From the NCBI GenBank assembly GCA_035294325.1, contig DATGLE010000226.1, positions 1-17,067 of the forward strand: a DNA stretch of 17,067 nt. Reading direction: 5' to 3'. Positions 1 through 6,266 of this stretch are shown here, in pieces (position 1 is the first letter of the stretch; the number at the start of each line of letters is the position of its first letter). The DNA is from DATGLE01 sp035294325. GTDB lineage: Bacteria > Chloroflexota > Ktedonobacteria > Ktedonobacterales > Ktedonobacteraceae. The notes beneath the pieces are model-generated. The model saw only the letters and a list, made by a program, of their open reading frames with translations, had not been told where the DNA came from and did not search any database. The position numbers and the translations under genes are program-made.

Positions 1-159
1 CTTATCGAGCGTTGACTTTTTGATGCGGTAGCCCTGCCTCTCGTTCACATGAGGCAGCACAACTGCCTCCAGCGCCCCCTGTTTTACCCAGCGACGCACC
101 GTTGTATCATCCACGCGCAAGATGCGCGCTACTTCGGATACTGTTAACAACTCATCCAT
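1..159 (-). CDS. Excisionase-type helix-turn-helix DNA-binding protein (N-terminal part, cut by window edge)
   Basis: The minus strand reads in frame from an ATG at 159-157 to base 1 with no stop, giving 53 residues that begin MDELLTVSEVARILRVDDTT and continue through VRRWVKQGALEAVVLP to GYRIKKSTLDK. The order is that of the MerR-like/excisionase HTH fold (pfam HTH_17 type): an SEVA-x-x-L first helix, T-V-R-RW recognition helix, then a small wing ending in YRIKKS. Such proteins bind DNA as recombination directionality factors or small regulators; which applies cannot be told without the missing C-terminus. Upstream, on the minus strand, a GGGAG and an AAGAG precede the ATG; the AAGAG is very close to it. 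No integrase is visible. The domain call is firm; its role in excision is not. Confidence 0.8.
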   Translation of the reverse strand, partial: MDELLTVSEVARILRVDDTTVRRWVKQGALEAVVLPHVNERQGYRIKKSTLDK

Positions 160-217
160 CTCTTATTTTCTCCCTTGCTTGTAATTATGAGTATGCCTCT
201 GATTCTCAACCCCTTTG

Positions 218-355
218 TGTGCTCGCACCTGCGGCGCTCGCCTTCTGGATGGTGCTGTGTGGAACAATGCGCTGCGCGCATTGTTCCACACAGCACCATC
301 CATACCTGGCGCGGCCCCGCCGCGCGAGCGCCCGGCCACAGAGAGTGCGAGGACA
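218..355. repeat. Hairpin element copy 1 (MITE/REP-like)
   Basis: The core is a perfect 26-bp inverted repeat (247-272 / 276-301) around a TGC loop, with tip GCGC-TGC-GCGC. It is followed by a second hairpin, GCGCGGC-CCC-GCCGCGC (309-325), and the tail GAGCGCCCGGC (326-336). The outer ends form an 11-bp imperfect terminal inverted repeat, 218-228 against 345-355, with one mismatch. The same plan recurs at 910-1043. There is no transposase inside, so this would be a non-autonomous or structural repeat. Confidence 0.75.
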
Positions 356-597
356 CTGAGAAGCAGACATGCCCTGAGTGATCACGGATGGTCTTAACTC
401 TTTACCTCGTCATCGCTTATTGGCGAGAGAAAAGGTATAGAGGTTACTACCCTCCAAAACGATTTGGATCTATTGTAATACAAGGGGGAATACTTGTAAA
501 GAGTATGGACACATGAAAATAACACTGGCGGCACAACTCAAGACGATGGGCCAGAATGGGCAAGAGAACACTGCTTCCTCCCAGGCAATATCCAGCG
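356..597. other. Gene-free stretch
   Basis: No convincing coding frame was found on either strand. The only structure I see is an inverted repeat TACAAG-N8-CTTGTA at 479-498, whose left arm overlaps a second small palindrome TTGTA-A-TACAA. This could be an operator, but no gene starts next to it. Confidence 0.4.
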
Positions 598-744
598 CTA
601 TTTGATCATCTGTTGCTCGTTGGGGCTATATACCCGCTGCCGTACTCTGCTGGACCTGTAGGCCAGGAGGGCCGCAATCAGCAAGAAAGGGGAGGCTAGC
701 AGCGCCCACCAACCTACGATAAAGAAAAAGGCAATGCCCACCAT
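598..744 (-). pseudogene. Remnant of a small hydrophobic membrane protein
   Basis: On the minus strand a frame ending at a TAG (600-598) reads VGIAFFFIVGWWALLASPF, then a second hydrophobic run, then a basic and polar tail (YRSSRVRQR ... NEQQMIK). That is a transmembrane hairpin followed by a cytoplasmic-looking tail. The ATG at 744-742 has no ribosome binding site, and upstream the frame runs antisense into the methyltransferase remnant at 774-887. It is therefore probably the C-terminal end of a longer gene cut by rearrangement. Family not recognised. It could also be a chance hydrophobic frame. Confidence 0.35.
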
Positions 745-773
745 CACCAGCAGCACTACTGGGCTGTGCGCCG

Positions 774-887
774 ACTGGCTTCGCGTACCGCATCCATATA
801 GAAGAGCGCATCCTCCAGGAGCGTCTGGGCCAGCGCTATCAAGAGTATATGCGACGCACGAAACGGCTCATCCCCTTTGTGCTGTAA
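774..887 (+). pseudogene. C-terminal remnant of an isoprenylcysteine carboxyl methyltransferase (ICMT)-family membrane protein
   Basis: The frame reads TGFAYRIHIEERILQERLG, then QRYQEYMRRTKRLIPFVL and a TAA stop (37 residues). The succession Y-R-I-x-x-EE-x-x-L-x-x-x-LG-x-x-Y-x-x-Y-x-x-x-T-x-R-LIPFV is the usual C-terminus of ICMT/phospholipid-methyltransferase-like membrane proteins, in which this part binds S-adenosylmethionine. The expected upstream transmembrane part (about 130-160 residues) is missing: the preceding plus-strand sequence is not membrane-like and instead carries an antisense hydrophobic fragment. Hairpin element copy 2 begins 23 bp after the stop, consistent with breakage near mobile or palindromic DNA. 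Confidence 0.6.
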
Positions 888-909
888 TGGAAGACAAACT
901 CGGCACCAT

Positions 910-1043
910 CGCCTGCGAGCGCCTGCGGCCCTCGCTTTATGTATATGATACTGTGGGGAGAAACGCGCTGCGCGCGTTTCTCCCCACAGTATCATATATT
1001 CCTCGCGCGGCGGAGCCGCGCGAGCGCCCGGCGAGAGCAGGCG
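910..1043. repeat. Hairpin element copy 2 (MITE/REP-like)
   Basis: A perfect 27-bp inverted repeat (942-968 / 972-998) surrounds a TGC loop with the same GCGC-TGC-GCGC tip as copy 1. The second hairpin GCGCGGC-GGA-GCCGCGC (1005-1021) and tail GAGCGCCCGGC (1022-1032) match copy 1 at 25 of 28 positions; the three differences are all in the triloop. The left flank 922-940 matches 228-246 at 16 of 19. The outer ends form CGCCTGC / GCAGGCG (910-916 / 1037-1043). Confidence 0.75.
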
Positions 1044-1152
1044 TCAGACAAGTAGCTGACGGTTCACTCCCCACCATATGCTCACGGATGTGGCATAATG
1101 AGACAGAATTATCTTAAAAGCCGAAGAATAAGCGCAGATTCGAGGCATGATT

Positions 1153-1701
1153 ATGGCCCAGGAAAAGCATGAGACACGCGAAGAAGAGGTTGCCCGCGTT
1201 CGTAGTTACCTCGCAAGCCAGGCAATGCGCCGGACGCCCGAACAGATTGTCGAAGCGCTGCGAGAGGCGCACCGGCAGTTCCTGGCAGCGCTTGCAGCCA
1301 TCCCTGATGCTGACTTTCGCAGCATACCGGGAGAGGGAGAGTGGTCCGCGGCCGATGTCCTGGCGCATGTGCGTCGCATCGCCGCCTTCGACGAACGCTC
1401 GATCTGCGGCGTGCTTGAGCGCGGCGAGCGGCCGGCGAATGTGAAGGATGTGCTTGAGCAGGCGCCAGCGCGGGCCACGCGCGAGGAACTGCTGGCGGAG
1501 GTCGAAGCGCTGCGCCGGCGGTTGATCGCCGTCGTACTCAGGGCAGACCCGGAGGCTCACCTCGACATTGTGTGGGGACACAATGAGTTCGGCAACATGA
1601 ACTGGCGCGAATGGCTGCTGTTCGCGCGCGTCCACACGCTTGATCACGCTCGCCAGTTGCAGGCTATCGCAGCGGCATTGACATCAACATCACAGCAATA
1701 G
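1153..1701 (+). CDS. DinB-family metal-binding protein
   Basis: This is a 182-residue all-helical protein with the DinB/YfiT-type layout. A first metal-ligand region (WSAADVLAHVRRI, His72) is followed by a long helical stretch and a C-terminal H-x3-H helix (VHTLDHARQLQAI, His161 and His165). Those three histidines are the usual divalent-metal triad. The family includes thiol transferases (bacillithiol or mycothiol dependent) and many proteins of unknown function; nothing here picks a substrate. Start choice: GAGG at 1142-1145 lies 7 nt before the ATG at 1153 but only 1 nt before an in-frame ATG at 1147, so 1153 is preferred. The LLM oxidoreductase start codon follows within 20 bp on the same strand, so the two are very likely co-transcribed. 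The family call is firm, the role unknown. Confidence 0.85.
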   Translation: MAQEKHETREEEVARVRSYLASQAMRRTPEQIVEALREAHRQFLAALAAIPDADFRSIPGEGEWSAADVLAHVRRIAAFDERSICGVLERGERPANVKDVLEQAPARATREELLAEVEALRRRLIAVVLRADPEAHLDIVWGHNEFGNMNWREWLLFARVHTLDHARQLQAIAAALTSTSQQ

Positions 1702-1716
1702 AGGAGATTGAAGGCG

Positions 1717-2790
1717 ATGAAGCTGGCAATCCATTTTGGCGTCTCTACCTATACCTCCTCGAACGAAGACTGGGCATCGGCGGTTGCCTATGCCGTCGAG
1801 GCCGAGCGCTCAGGAGTAGATTCGGCCTGGACCTCGGAAACGTGGGGCTATGACGGGGCGACACCGCTGGCCTACCTGGCGGCAAAGACCAGCCGGATAC
1901 GGCTCGGGACCGGCATCTTGCAGGTTGGCGCACGTACTCCCGCCCTGACGGCTATGACCGCGATGGCCCTGGCCTCTCTCTCTGGCGACCGTTTTGCGCT
2001 CGGATTGGGCGTCAGCGGGCCGCAGGTGATCGAGGGATGGCATGGGGTGCGCTTTGCCCGCCCGCTGCAACGTCTGCGGGAAACCGTTGAGATGGTGCGG
2101 ATGGTCACGCGCGGCGAACGACTGGTCTACCACGGAGAAGTATACCAGGTACCACTTCCCGATGGCGAGGGCAAGGCGCTGATCCCCAACGTCCCACCGC
2201 GCCCGAATCTGCCGATATATCTGGCAACGCTCGGCCCAAAAAGCCTGGAACTTACCGGCGAGTTAGCCGACGGCTGGCTGGGTACCAGCTTCATCCCGGA
2301 ACATGCCTCCCTGTTTTTCGATCCCATCGCCGCCGGTGCTGCACGAGCTGGCCGCAGCCTCGCCGATCTCGATCTACAGGTCGCCGCTGGAGTCGTGGCG
2401 TTCTCTGATGATGTTGAGCGCCTCATCGCCCCCCGCAAGCCGGGCCTCGCGTTCACGCTGGGAGCTATGGGATCGCGGCAGCATAATTTTTATAACGATG
2501 TGTTCCGGCGCGCCGGATACGCGGATGTGGCGCGAGAGGTACAGGACCTGTGGTTCAAGAAGCAGCGCGAGGCGGCTGTGCAGCGCATCCCGGATGAAAT
2601 GGTTCTTAAAACCAACCTCATCGGCACGGAAGAGATGGTGCGCGAACGCCTGCGCGTTCACCGGCGCGCAGGAGTGAATACGCTGCTGGTGAATCCCGAC
2701 GGGCAGACGTTGGATGAGCGTCTGGCAACGCTGGCGCGCCTGGTGGAACTCCTGGCAGAGGTCAACCAAGAGACATCCAGGACTATGTAA
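1717..2790 (+). CDS. LLM-class (luciferase-like) flavin/F420-dependent oxidoreductase
   Basis: The 357-residue protein has the bacterial luciferase-like TIM-barrel features. These are an N-terminal MKLAIHFGVS beta strand, the SRIRLGTGILQVGARTP segment (about 59-75) typical of the family, the LSGDRFALGLGVSGP glycine-rich loop (88-102), a mid-barrel PNLPIYLATLGPKSLELTGE segment, and a C-terminal region near VNTLLVNPDG. Members transfer hydride from FMNH2 or coenzyme F420H2. The resemblance is closest to the F420-dependent mer-like branch, but the cofactor cannot be fixed by eye. Start choice: GAGGAG (1701-1706) is 10 nt from the ATG at 1717 and only 1 nt from a TTG at 1708, so the ATG is used. 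It forms an operon with the DinB-family gene and is followed by a 13-bp stem hairpin. Confidence 0.88.
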   Translation: MKLAIHFGVSTYTSSNEDWASAVAYAVEAERSGVDSAWTSETWGYDGATPLAYLAAKTSRIRLGTGILQVGARTPALTAMTAMALASLSGDRFALGLGVSGPQVIEGWHGVRFARPLQRLRETVEMVRMVTRGERLVYHGEVYQVPLPDGEGKALIPNVPPRPNLPIYLATLGPKSLELTGELADGWLGTSFIPEHASLFFDPIAAGAARAGRSLADLDLQVAAGVVAFSDDVERLIAPRKPGLAFTLGAMGSRQHNFYNDVFRRAGYADVAREVQDLWFKKQREAAVQRIPDEMVLKTNLIGTEEMVRERLRVHRRAGVNTLLVNPDGQTLDERLATLARLVELLAEVNQETSRTM

Positions 2791-2813
2791 AAGTTGCGAC
2801 ACGAGCCTCAATC

Positions 2814-2849
2814 GTGCGTAGCTGCGTGATGAATCGCGCAGCTACGCAC
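2814..2849 (+). terminator. Hairpin after the LLM gene (probable terminator)
   Basis: A perfect 13-bp stem, GTGCGTAGCTGCG (2814-2826) with its complement at 2837-2849 around a 10-nt loop, begins 23 bp after the stop codon. A short run of T (2860-2863) comes 10 nt after the stem, so it is not a textbook rho-independent terminator. Confidence 0.5.
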
Positions 2850-2892
2850 AGGAGAGGACTTTTATATGGCCCTGGCAAAGCCCCTCGCCCGC

Positions 2893-2922
2893 TTGACGGA
2901 TGGATCGGCAGCATGATATTAT
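2893..2922 (+). promoter_or_regulatory. Sigma70-type promoter for the RNA methyltransferase
   Basis: TTGACG (2893-2898), an 18-bp spacer and TATTAT (2917-2922) lie on the plus strand. Transcription would begin near 2929, giving a 5' leader of about 370 nt before the methyltransferase ATG. Confidence 0.55.
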
Positions 2923-2928
2923 CGGCCT

Positions 2929-3296
2929 ATGAAATCTCTCTACAGTATGAGGATCATAAAACTCCTCCGATGGATGAGCCATCGTAATCATCTTATCAAA
3001 TCAGGCATCCCCGCCGCATAAGCCCGGCACAGGATTGGCTTATGCGGCAGTACAATGGTGCCACACGCATTACCTCCTTCGGGTGATCTTATCTCCGAAG
3101 GGTGACTGCTTGCGCCCCATTTTCTCTCTTTACTAACCCTTTTCGGACCTCCTTGTGACCGGGCAGGACGACCTCTCGTCTGCCCGCCAACCGGCCTTCA
3201 TCCGTGCACCTGCACGCTCTCTCTGGCAGATGAGAGCGCGTCCCCACCTGGTTTTCCCTCCAACCACTGTGCTCGAACTAGAAGAAATGCCTGAAA
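2929..3296 (+). promoter_or_regulatory. Long hairpin-rich 5' leader ahead of the RNA methyltransferase
   Basis: No convincing gene is present, but three strong hairpins lie in order. They are GCCGCATAAGCC with its complement (3013-3024 / 3037-3048), CCTTCGG with its complement (3076-3082 / 3095-3101), and an 11-bp stem with one bulged G (3160-3171 / 3176-3186) that pairs GGGCAG with CTGCCC. A pyrimidine-rich run follows at 3117-3131. I do not recognise any known riboswitch or T-box core motif. Regulation by RNA structure is an inference. Confidence 0.4.
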
Positions 3297-4148
3297 ATGT
3301 CACATCCACGCGCCAGAGCGTTACAGCCAGTACTTACAAAGAGCATCATTCAGAGTAGGAATAATCCGAAAATCAAGCAGATTCGCGCACTGCTCAGGCG
3401 GGCAGAACGCACACGAACCGGGATGGCTCTGGTCGAGGGACGCCGCCTGGTGATCGAAGCCCTGCGTTTTCCTGATCGGGTTCGCCAGGTCATTGTGGCC
3501 CCGGAGTTGCTGAGCAATCAACAAGGATACGATCTTCTTCACTCACAGGCCCTCGTGGGCGTGCCTCTCGTTGCCGTCAGCCCAGAAGCCTTTGAGAGCT
3601 TCTCTCAGAAGGATAGCCCCCAGGGGATCGCAGCGGTGATCACCCAGAGGTGGGAGCCGCTCGACCAGGTCAGGCTCTCTGCGGGAAGCATGTGGGTTGC
3701 CCTGGAAGCTATTCAAGATCCAGGCAATCTGGGAACGATCCTGCGGACCTGTGATGCCACCGGGTGTCATGGCGTGTTCTTGCTTGACCACACCACCGAT
3801 CCCTATGATCCAGTCGCGCTGCGTGCGAGTATGGGAGCCATCTTCTCGCAGCGCCTGGTTAAAGCGAGTTTTGCGGACTTTGCCCGATGGAAGGCGCGGC
3901 ACCGCTACGCGCTCATTGGCACCTCGGATGCCGCCGCCCTGCACTACAGGCATGTCGCCTATCCCTCTCCCGTCGTGATCCTGATGGGCAGTGAACGGCA
4001 AGGTCTGCTGCCTGAGCACCAGACCACGTGCGATCTGATGGTGCGCATCCCGATGCGGGGAAGCTGCGATTCGTTAAATATCGCCGTAGCAACTGCCGTG
4101 GTGCTCTACGAAGTCCTCGATCAACGAGGGCAACACGCCGGGAAGTAA
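3297..4148 (+). CDS. SpoU/TrmH-family (SPOUT) RNA 2'-O-methyltransferase
   Basis: The 283-residue enzyme has both expected domains. The N-terminal substrate-binding domain (about residues 18-115, with the segment MALVEGRRLVIEAL) is of the L30e-like SpoU_sub_bind type. The C-terminal knotted methylase (about 132-276) carries motif 1, EAIQDPGNLGTILRTCDATG, with Asn144 and Arg150; motif 2, ILMGSERQGLLPE (Glu233, Gly236); and motif 3, IPMRGSCDSLNIAVATAV (251-268), which forms the S-adenosylmethionine-binding knot. Enzymes of this type methylate the 2'-OH of a 23S rRNA or tRNA nucleotide; which one cannot be read here. The ATG at 3297 has only a weak purine-rich upstream sequence (AGAAGAAA), so another start is possible. 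It is probably transcribed alone from the promoter at 2893-2922. Confidence 0.92.
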   Translation: MSHPRARALQPVLTKSIIQSRNNPKIKQIRALLRRAERTRTGMALVEGRRLVIEALRFPDRVRQVIVAPELLSNQQGYDLLHSQALVGVPLVAVSPEAFESFSQKDSPQGIAAVITQRWEPLDQVRLSAGSMWVALEAIQDPGNLGTILRTCDATGCHGVFLLDHTTDPYDPVALRASMGAIFSQRLVKASFADFARWKARHRYALIGTSDAAALHYRHVAYPSPVVILMGSERQGLLPEHQTTCDLMVRIPMRGSCDSLNIAVATAVVLYEVLDQRGQHAGK

Positions 4149-4150
4149 CA

Positions 4151-4176
4151 GGAGACGGAGGCAAAGCTCCGTCTCC
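4151..4176. terminator. Hairpin after the RNA methyltransferase
   Basis: A perfect 10-bp stem, GGAGACGGAG with its complement (4151-4160 / 4167-4176), surrounds a GCAAAG loop immediately after the stop codon of the methyltransferase. There is only a short T run afterwards. It lies between convergent units and may act on both strands. Confidence 0.5.
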
Positions 4177-4335
4177 ACCTTTCGGTGTAAGGGCATTACC
4201 GTAGAAAGGTTCAGGATCCGGTTGGCTCTGCTGCGCGGTTGCGAGATCGATCACGCGCCGCTGCTCCGGTTGAACTGCGACAAGCCTGGGAATGAGGCCG
4301 TCGGGGCCAGTGTGGGCTATTCTGCCAGGTTTCAT
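4177..4335 (-). pseudogene. N-terminal remnant of a second fumarylacetoacetate hydrolase (FAH)-family gene
   Basis: On the minus strand, an ATG at 4335-4333 has a good upstream purine run (GAGGAGAAG, 4 nt from the ATG) and reads MKPGRIAHTGPDG, then LIPRLVAVQPEQRRVIDLATAQQ. This is the opening of many FAH-family hydrolases/isomerases: a K-x-G/A-R-x-A/S-H start, a short beta hairpin, then VIDLA. The similarity stops after about 37 residues. The frame stays open, but it runs through the hairpin at 4151-4176 into antisense of the RNA methyltransferase, so the catalytic domain (about 200 residues) is absent. It lies downstream of the extradiol dioxygenase on the same strand, where an FAH gene would be expected in a meta-cleavage operon. 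A deletion scar is the likely explanation. Confidence 0.6.
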
Positions 4336-4371
4336 ACTACTTCTCCTCGTATTATGCTAAAACAGCATTTT

Positions 4372-4452
4372 CTACGGCATCCTCCTCATGATGAGAATGA
4401 GCAATACACCCGTCAACATTGCGAAGAGAAGAGTGACGCGGGGATACGCCGT
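4372..4452 (-). pseudogene. Possible C-terminal tail of a transporter (single hydrophobic helix)
   Basis: Just after the dioxygenase stop, one minus-strand frame reads TAYPRVTLLFAMLTGVLLIL, then IMRRMP and a TAG. That is a transmembrane-helix-like stretch ending in a basic tail, as at the C-terminus of an MFS-type permease. There is no start codon with a ribosome binding site. Position and orientation fit a catabolic operon that has lost the body of a transporter gene, but a 27-residue frame could be chance. Confidence 0.25.
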
Positions 4453-4453
4453 A

Positions 4454-5476
4454 CTAGCCGCGCCCCGGCTTGCTATAGGGATTGACGATGCCGTGATCGG
4501 CCATAGCCGCCGGCTCAGGGAATGAAGCTCCCGGCGCCGGGGGGAACGATTCAGCCATCGAGTCCGGCATCGACGCGTTGCGGTACATTGTGTTCGATCC
4601 CTGCGATGGCACCCACTTCACCGGCTCCCAATCGGGCACATAGTTGCGATAGCCGCCGGAGTTGAGTTCGACGCGCATACCGCCCGGCTCACGGAAGTAC
4701 AGATAGTGCTGCTCCCCCATTCCGTGCTGACCAGGGCCGTATTCGATAGCCGTCCCGGCCTCCAGCAGAATATCGGTCCCTCGCAGCAGGTCCTTGACCT
4801 CCGGCACGAAGAAGGCGAGATGGTTGATACGTCCAGGTACGCCGGAGAAATCGGCGACCAGGCCCAGATCATGCGACTTCTCGTTGGTGGTGATCTGTGT
4901 GAAGACAACCAGGTCTGGCGCCTCGTCGGGAACGGTGTACTCCATGAAACGAAAGCCGAGCGTGTCGCAGTACCAGGTGGTATCCTTCATCACATCTCTG
5001 GATGCCACGGTCACATGGTCGATCTGCCTGGGCGCTATGCCGCGTCCCGTAAAGCGCTGAGGGCGAGCTGGATAGGTTGAGCGCAGCGCGGGCGGGGCAA
5101 CGTAGCGCTCGACCTCCCAGAAGACCTCCTGCGCATGCCCGCCCGGCCCCTGAAAGCGATAGGCGCGACCATGACCCGGGCTGCGCTCGATCCACTCCCC
5201 CGACTGGCCGCTGGCCTCGATCTGCTTCACCGCGATCTCAAGCTCCTCCGGCCCGTTTGTACGCCAGCCGATATGGCCCAACCCCGGATGGGGACCTTCG
5301 GTCAGCACGAGGCTGTGATGGTAGTACTCCCCCCAGCAGCGCAGATAGACGGAGCGCCCTTCGCGTCCTGACTCCTCCAGCCCCATGACCTCTGTGAAAA
5401 AATGCGCCGACGCTTCCAGCCTGGGCGTCAGGATCTCGACATGGGCCAGGTGGGCCAGCAGGTGTTTTCTCGCCAT
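4454..5476 (-). CDS. Extradiol ring-cleavage dioxygenase, catechol 2,3-dioxygenase-like (VOC superfamily)
   Basis: The 340-residue protein has two VOC domains. Domain 1 (about 8-122) begins HLAHVEILTPRLEASAHFFT and domain 2 (about 152-278) is catalytic. The 2-His-1-carboxylate Fe(II) ligands are His154 (QIDHVTV), His219 (INHLAFF) and Glu270 (GGMRVELNSGG). The second-shell residues of catechol 2,3-dioxygenases also appear present: His202 (KSHDLGL), His251 (GPGQHGMG) and Tyr260 (YLYFREPGG). It should cleave a catechol-type ring next to the hydroxyls in the cytoplasm, using O2. A tail of about 60 residues rich in Pro, Ala and Met follows the catalytic domain and is unusual. The start is well set: AAGGAGGAG lies 3 nt from the ATG. 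Downstream lie two probable gene scars; upstream, divergently, lie an ABM protein and an FAA hydrolase. The ring substrate is unknown. Confidence 0.9.
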   Translation of the reverse strand: MARKHLLAHLAHVEILTPRLEASAHFFTEVMGLEESGREGRSVYLRCWGEYYHHSLVLTEGPHPGLGHIGWRTNGPEELEIAVKQIEASGQSGEWIERSPGHGRAYRFQGPGGHAQEVFWEVERYVAPPALRSTYPARPQRFTGRGIAPRQIDHVTVASRDVMKDTTWYCDTLGFRFMEYTVPDEAPDLVVFTQITTNEKSHDLGLVADFSGVPGRINHLAFFVPEVKDLLRGTDILLEAGTAIEYGPGQHGMGEQHYLYFREPGGMRVELNSGGYRNYVPDWEPVKWVPSQGSNTMYRNASMPDSMAESFPPAPGASFPEPAAMADHGIVNPYSKPGRG

Positions 5477-5506
5477 GATCTCCTCCTTATTGATCGTATT
5501 TTGTTC

Positions 5507-5542
5507 ATTATTGCATTTGCACCCGGTCCACTGTAAGGACCG
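5507..5542 (-). promoter_or_regulatory. Promoter and operator-like palindrome of the dioxygenase gene
   Basis: On the minus strand, TTACAG (5536-5531), an 18-bp spacer and AATAAT (5512-5507) form a sigma70-like promoter about 30 bp before the start codon. The inverted repeat CGGTCC-TTACAGT-GGACCG (5524-5542) is centred exactly on the -35 hexamer, where a repressor would block polymerase. The regulator is not identified. Confidence 0.5.
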
Positions 5543-6266
5543 CGGAAATCACTACCACATGAATTCCCTGACCTCTGGCAAGGAACCTTACATTGACGCT
5601 GGGCAAGTTCTATGCTACCATACCGCCAGGAGTGCTATTTCGTACCTGTTGACAATATCACAAAGCAGTGAAGCGCAAGAAAAGCGCCTCCCTCCTGAGC
5701 AACAGGAGCAAGCCTCTCAACTCACCTGCTGGCACGGTCTGACCTGTCCGGTTGCTCTGCTTGCTCCAAGTCTACATAAAAGCGGGAGAAAGATCACTAC
5801 CACTCGCTTCCGCTTTTCTTTTTCCGGTTGCTTCCGGTCAAGAGCATCATCCCATTATGAATGGGAACAGCCAGAGGCGGAAGAATTGCCGATCTTGCTC
5901 GTTATAACTTTCATTATGGAACAGCGCCCGTCAGGAGCGCGGATCCGTGATTTATCATCACCTGCTCGCGGACAAAGCGCTATTTGGCACAGCGCGGGAC
6001 CGGGACGAACTCGTAACGCCGACCTCATCGGCCCCATATCCGGGCGAGAAGTGCTGGCAGCCCTGAAATCCCTGCGCTGGCGCTGCCTCCTTTGTGTACA
6101 CTCAAAGCCAGAATAAAAACAGGCCCGGGTCGCAGGCGGCGCTCTGGCCGCCGATGCGCTCCTGCATTAAGGACGCTGTGAGCCTCGCGGCGCCCCGCAG
6201 CAATATTATGATACTATAGAAAGACGTACACATCGTGGTCCAACAATAGAAGAGGAGAAGCAAATC
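5543..6266. other. Long intergenic stretch between divergent catabolic genes
   Basis: A plus-strand frame is open from an ATG at 5560 to a stop at 6116 (185 codons), but it has no ribosome binding site, no recognisable domain, and a composition rich in Ser, Arg and Cys; I do not call it a gene. Other contents are the terminator-like hairpin at 5778-5823 and a small GC hairpin, GGCGGC with its complement (6135-6140 / 6147-6152). An AT-rich stretch near 6200-6225 probably holds the promoter of the ABM-FAH operon, without a clear -35. Confidence 0.4.
5778..5823 (+). terminator. Rho-independent-terminator-like hairpin with T-tract
   Basis: AAAAGCGGGAG (5778-5788) pairs with CTTCCGCTTTT (5807-5817) with one mismatch. 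A T-rich run, broken by one C, follows at 5814-5823. No gene ends upstream of it on the plus strand, so it may end an unrecognised transcript, be the relic of a lost gene, or be chance. Confidence 0.35.

Noticed and set aside
1114..1647. 177-codon minus-strand frame opposite the DinB-family gene
   Set aside because: Antisense shadow of a high-GC gene; the plus-strand product has the full His triad and ribosome binding site.
2929..3021. 30-codon frame MKSLYSMRIIK... just at the inferred transcription start
   Set aside because: It has no ribosome binding site and would be essentially leaderless; no recognisable similarity.
3155..3358. 67-codon plus-strand frame before the RNA methyltransferase
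   Set aside because: GTG start without ribosome binding site, overlaps the methyltransferase in another frame, and lies over hairpin DNA.
5385..6116. Long plus-strand open frame (243 codons) between the dioxygenase and ABM genes
   Set aside because: It begins antisense inside the dioxygenase, lacks a ribosome binding site at any internal ATG, and shows no domain or gene-like composition.
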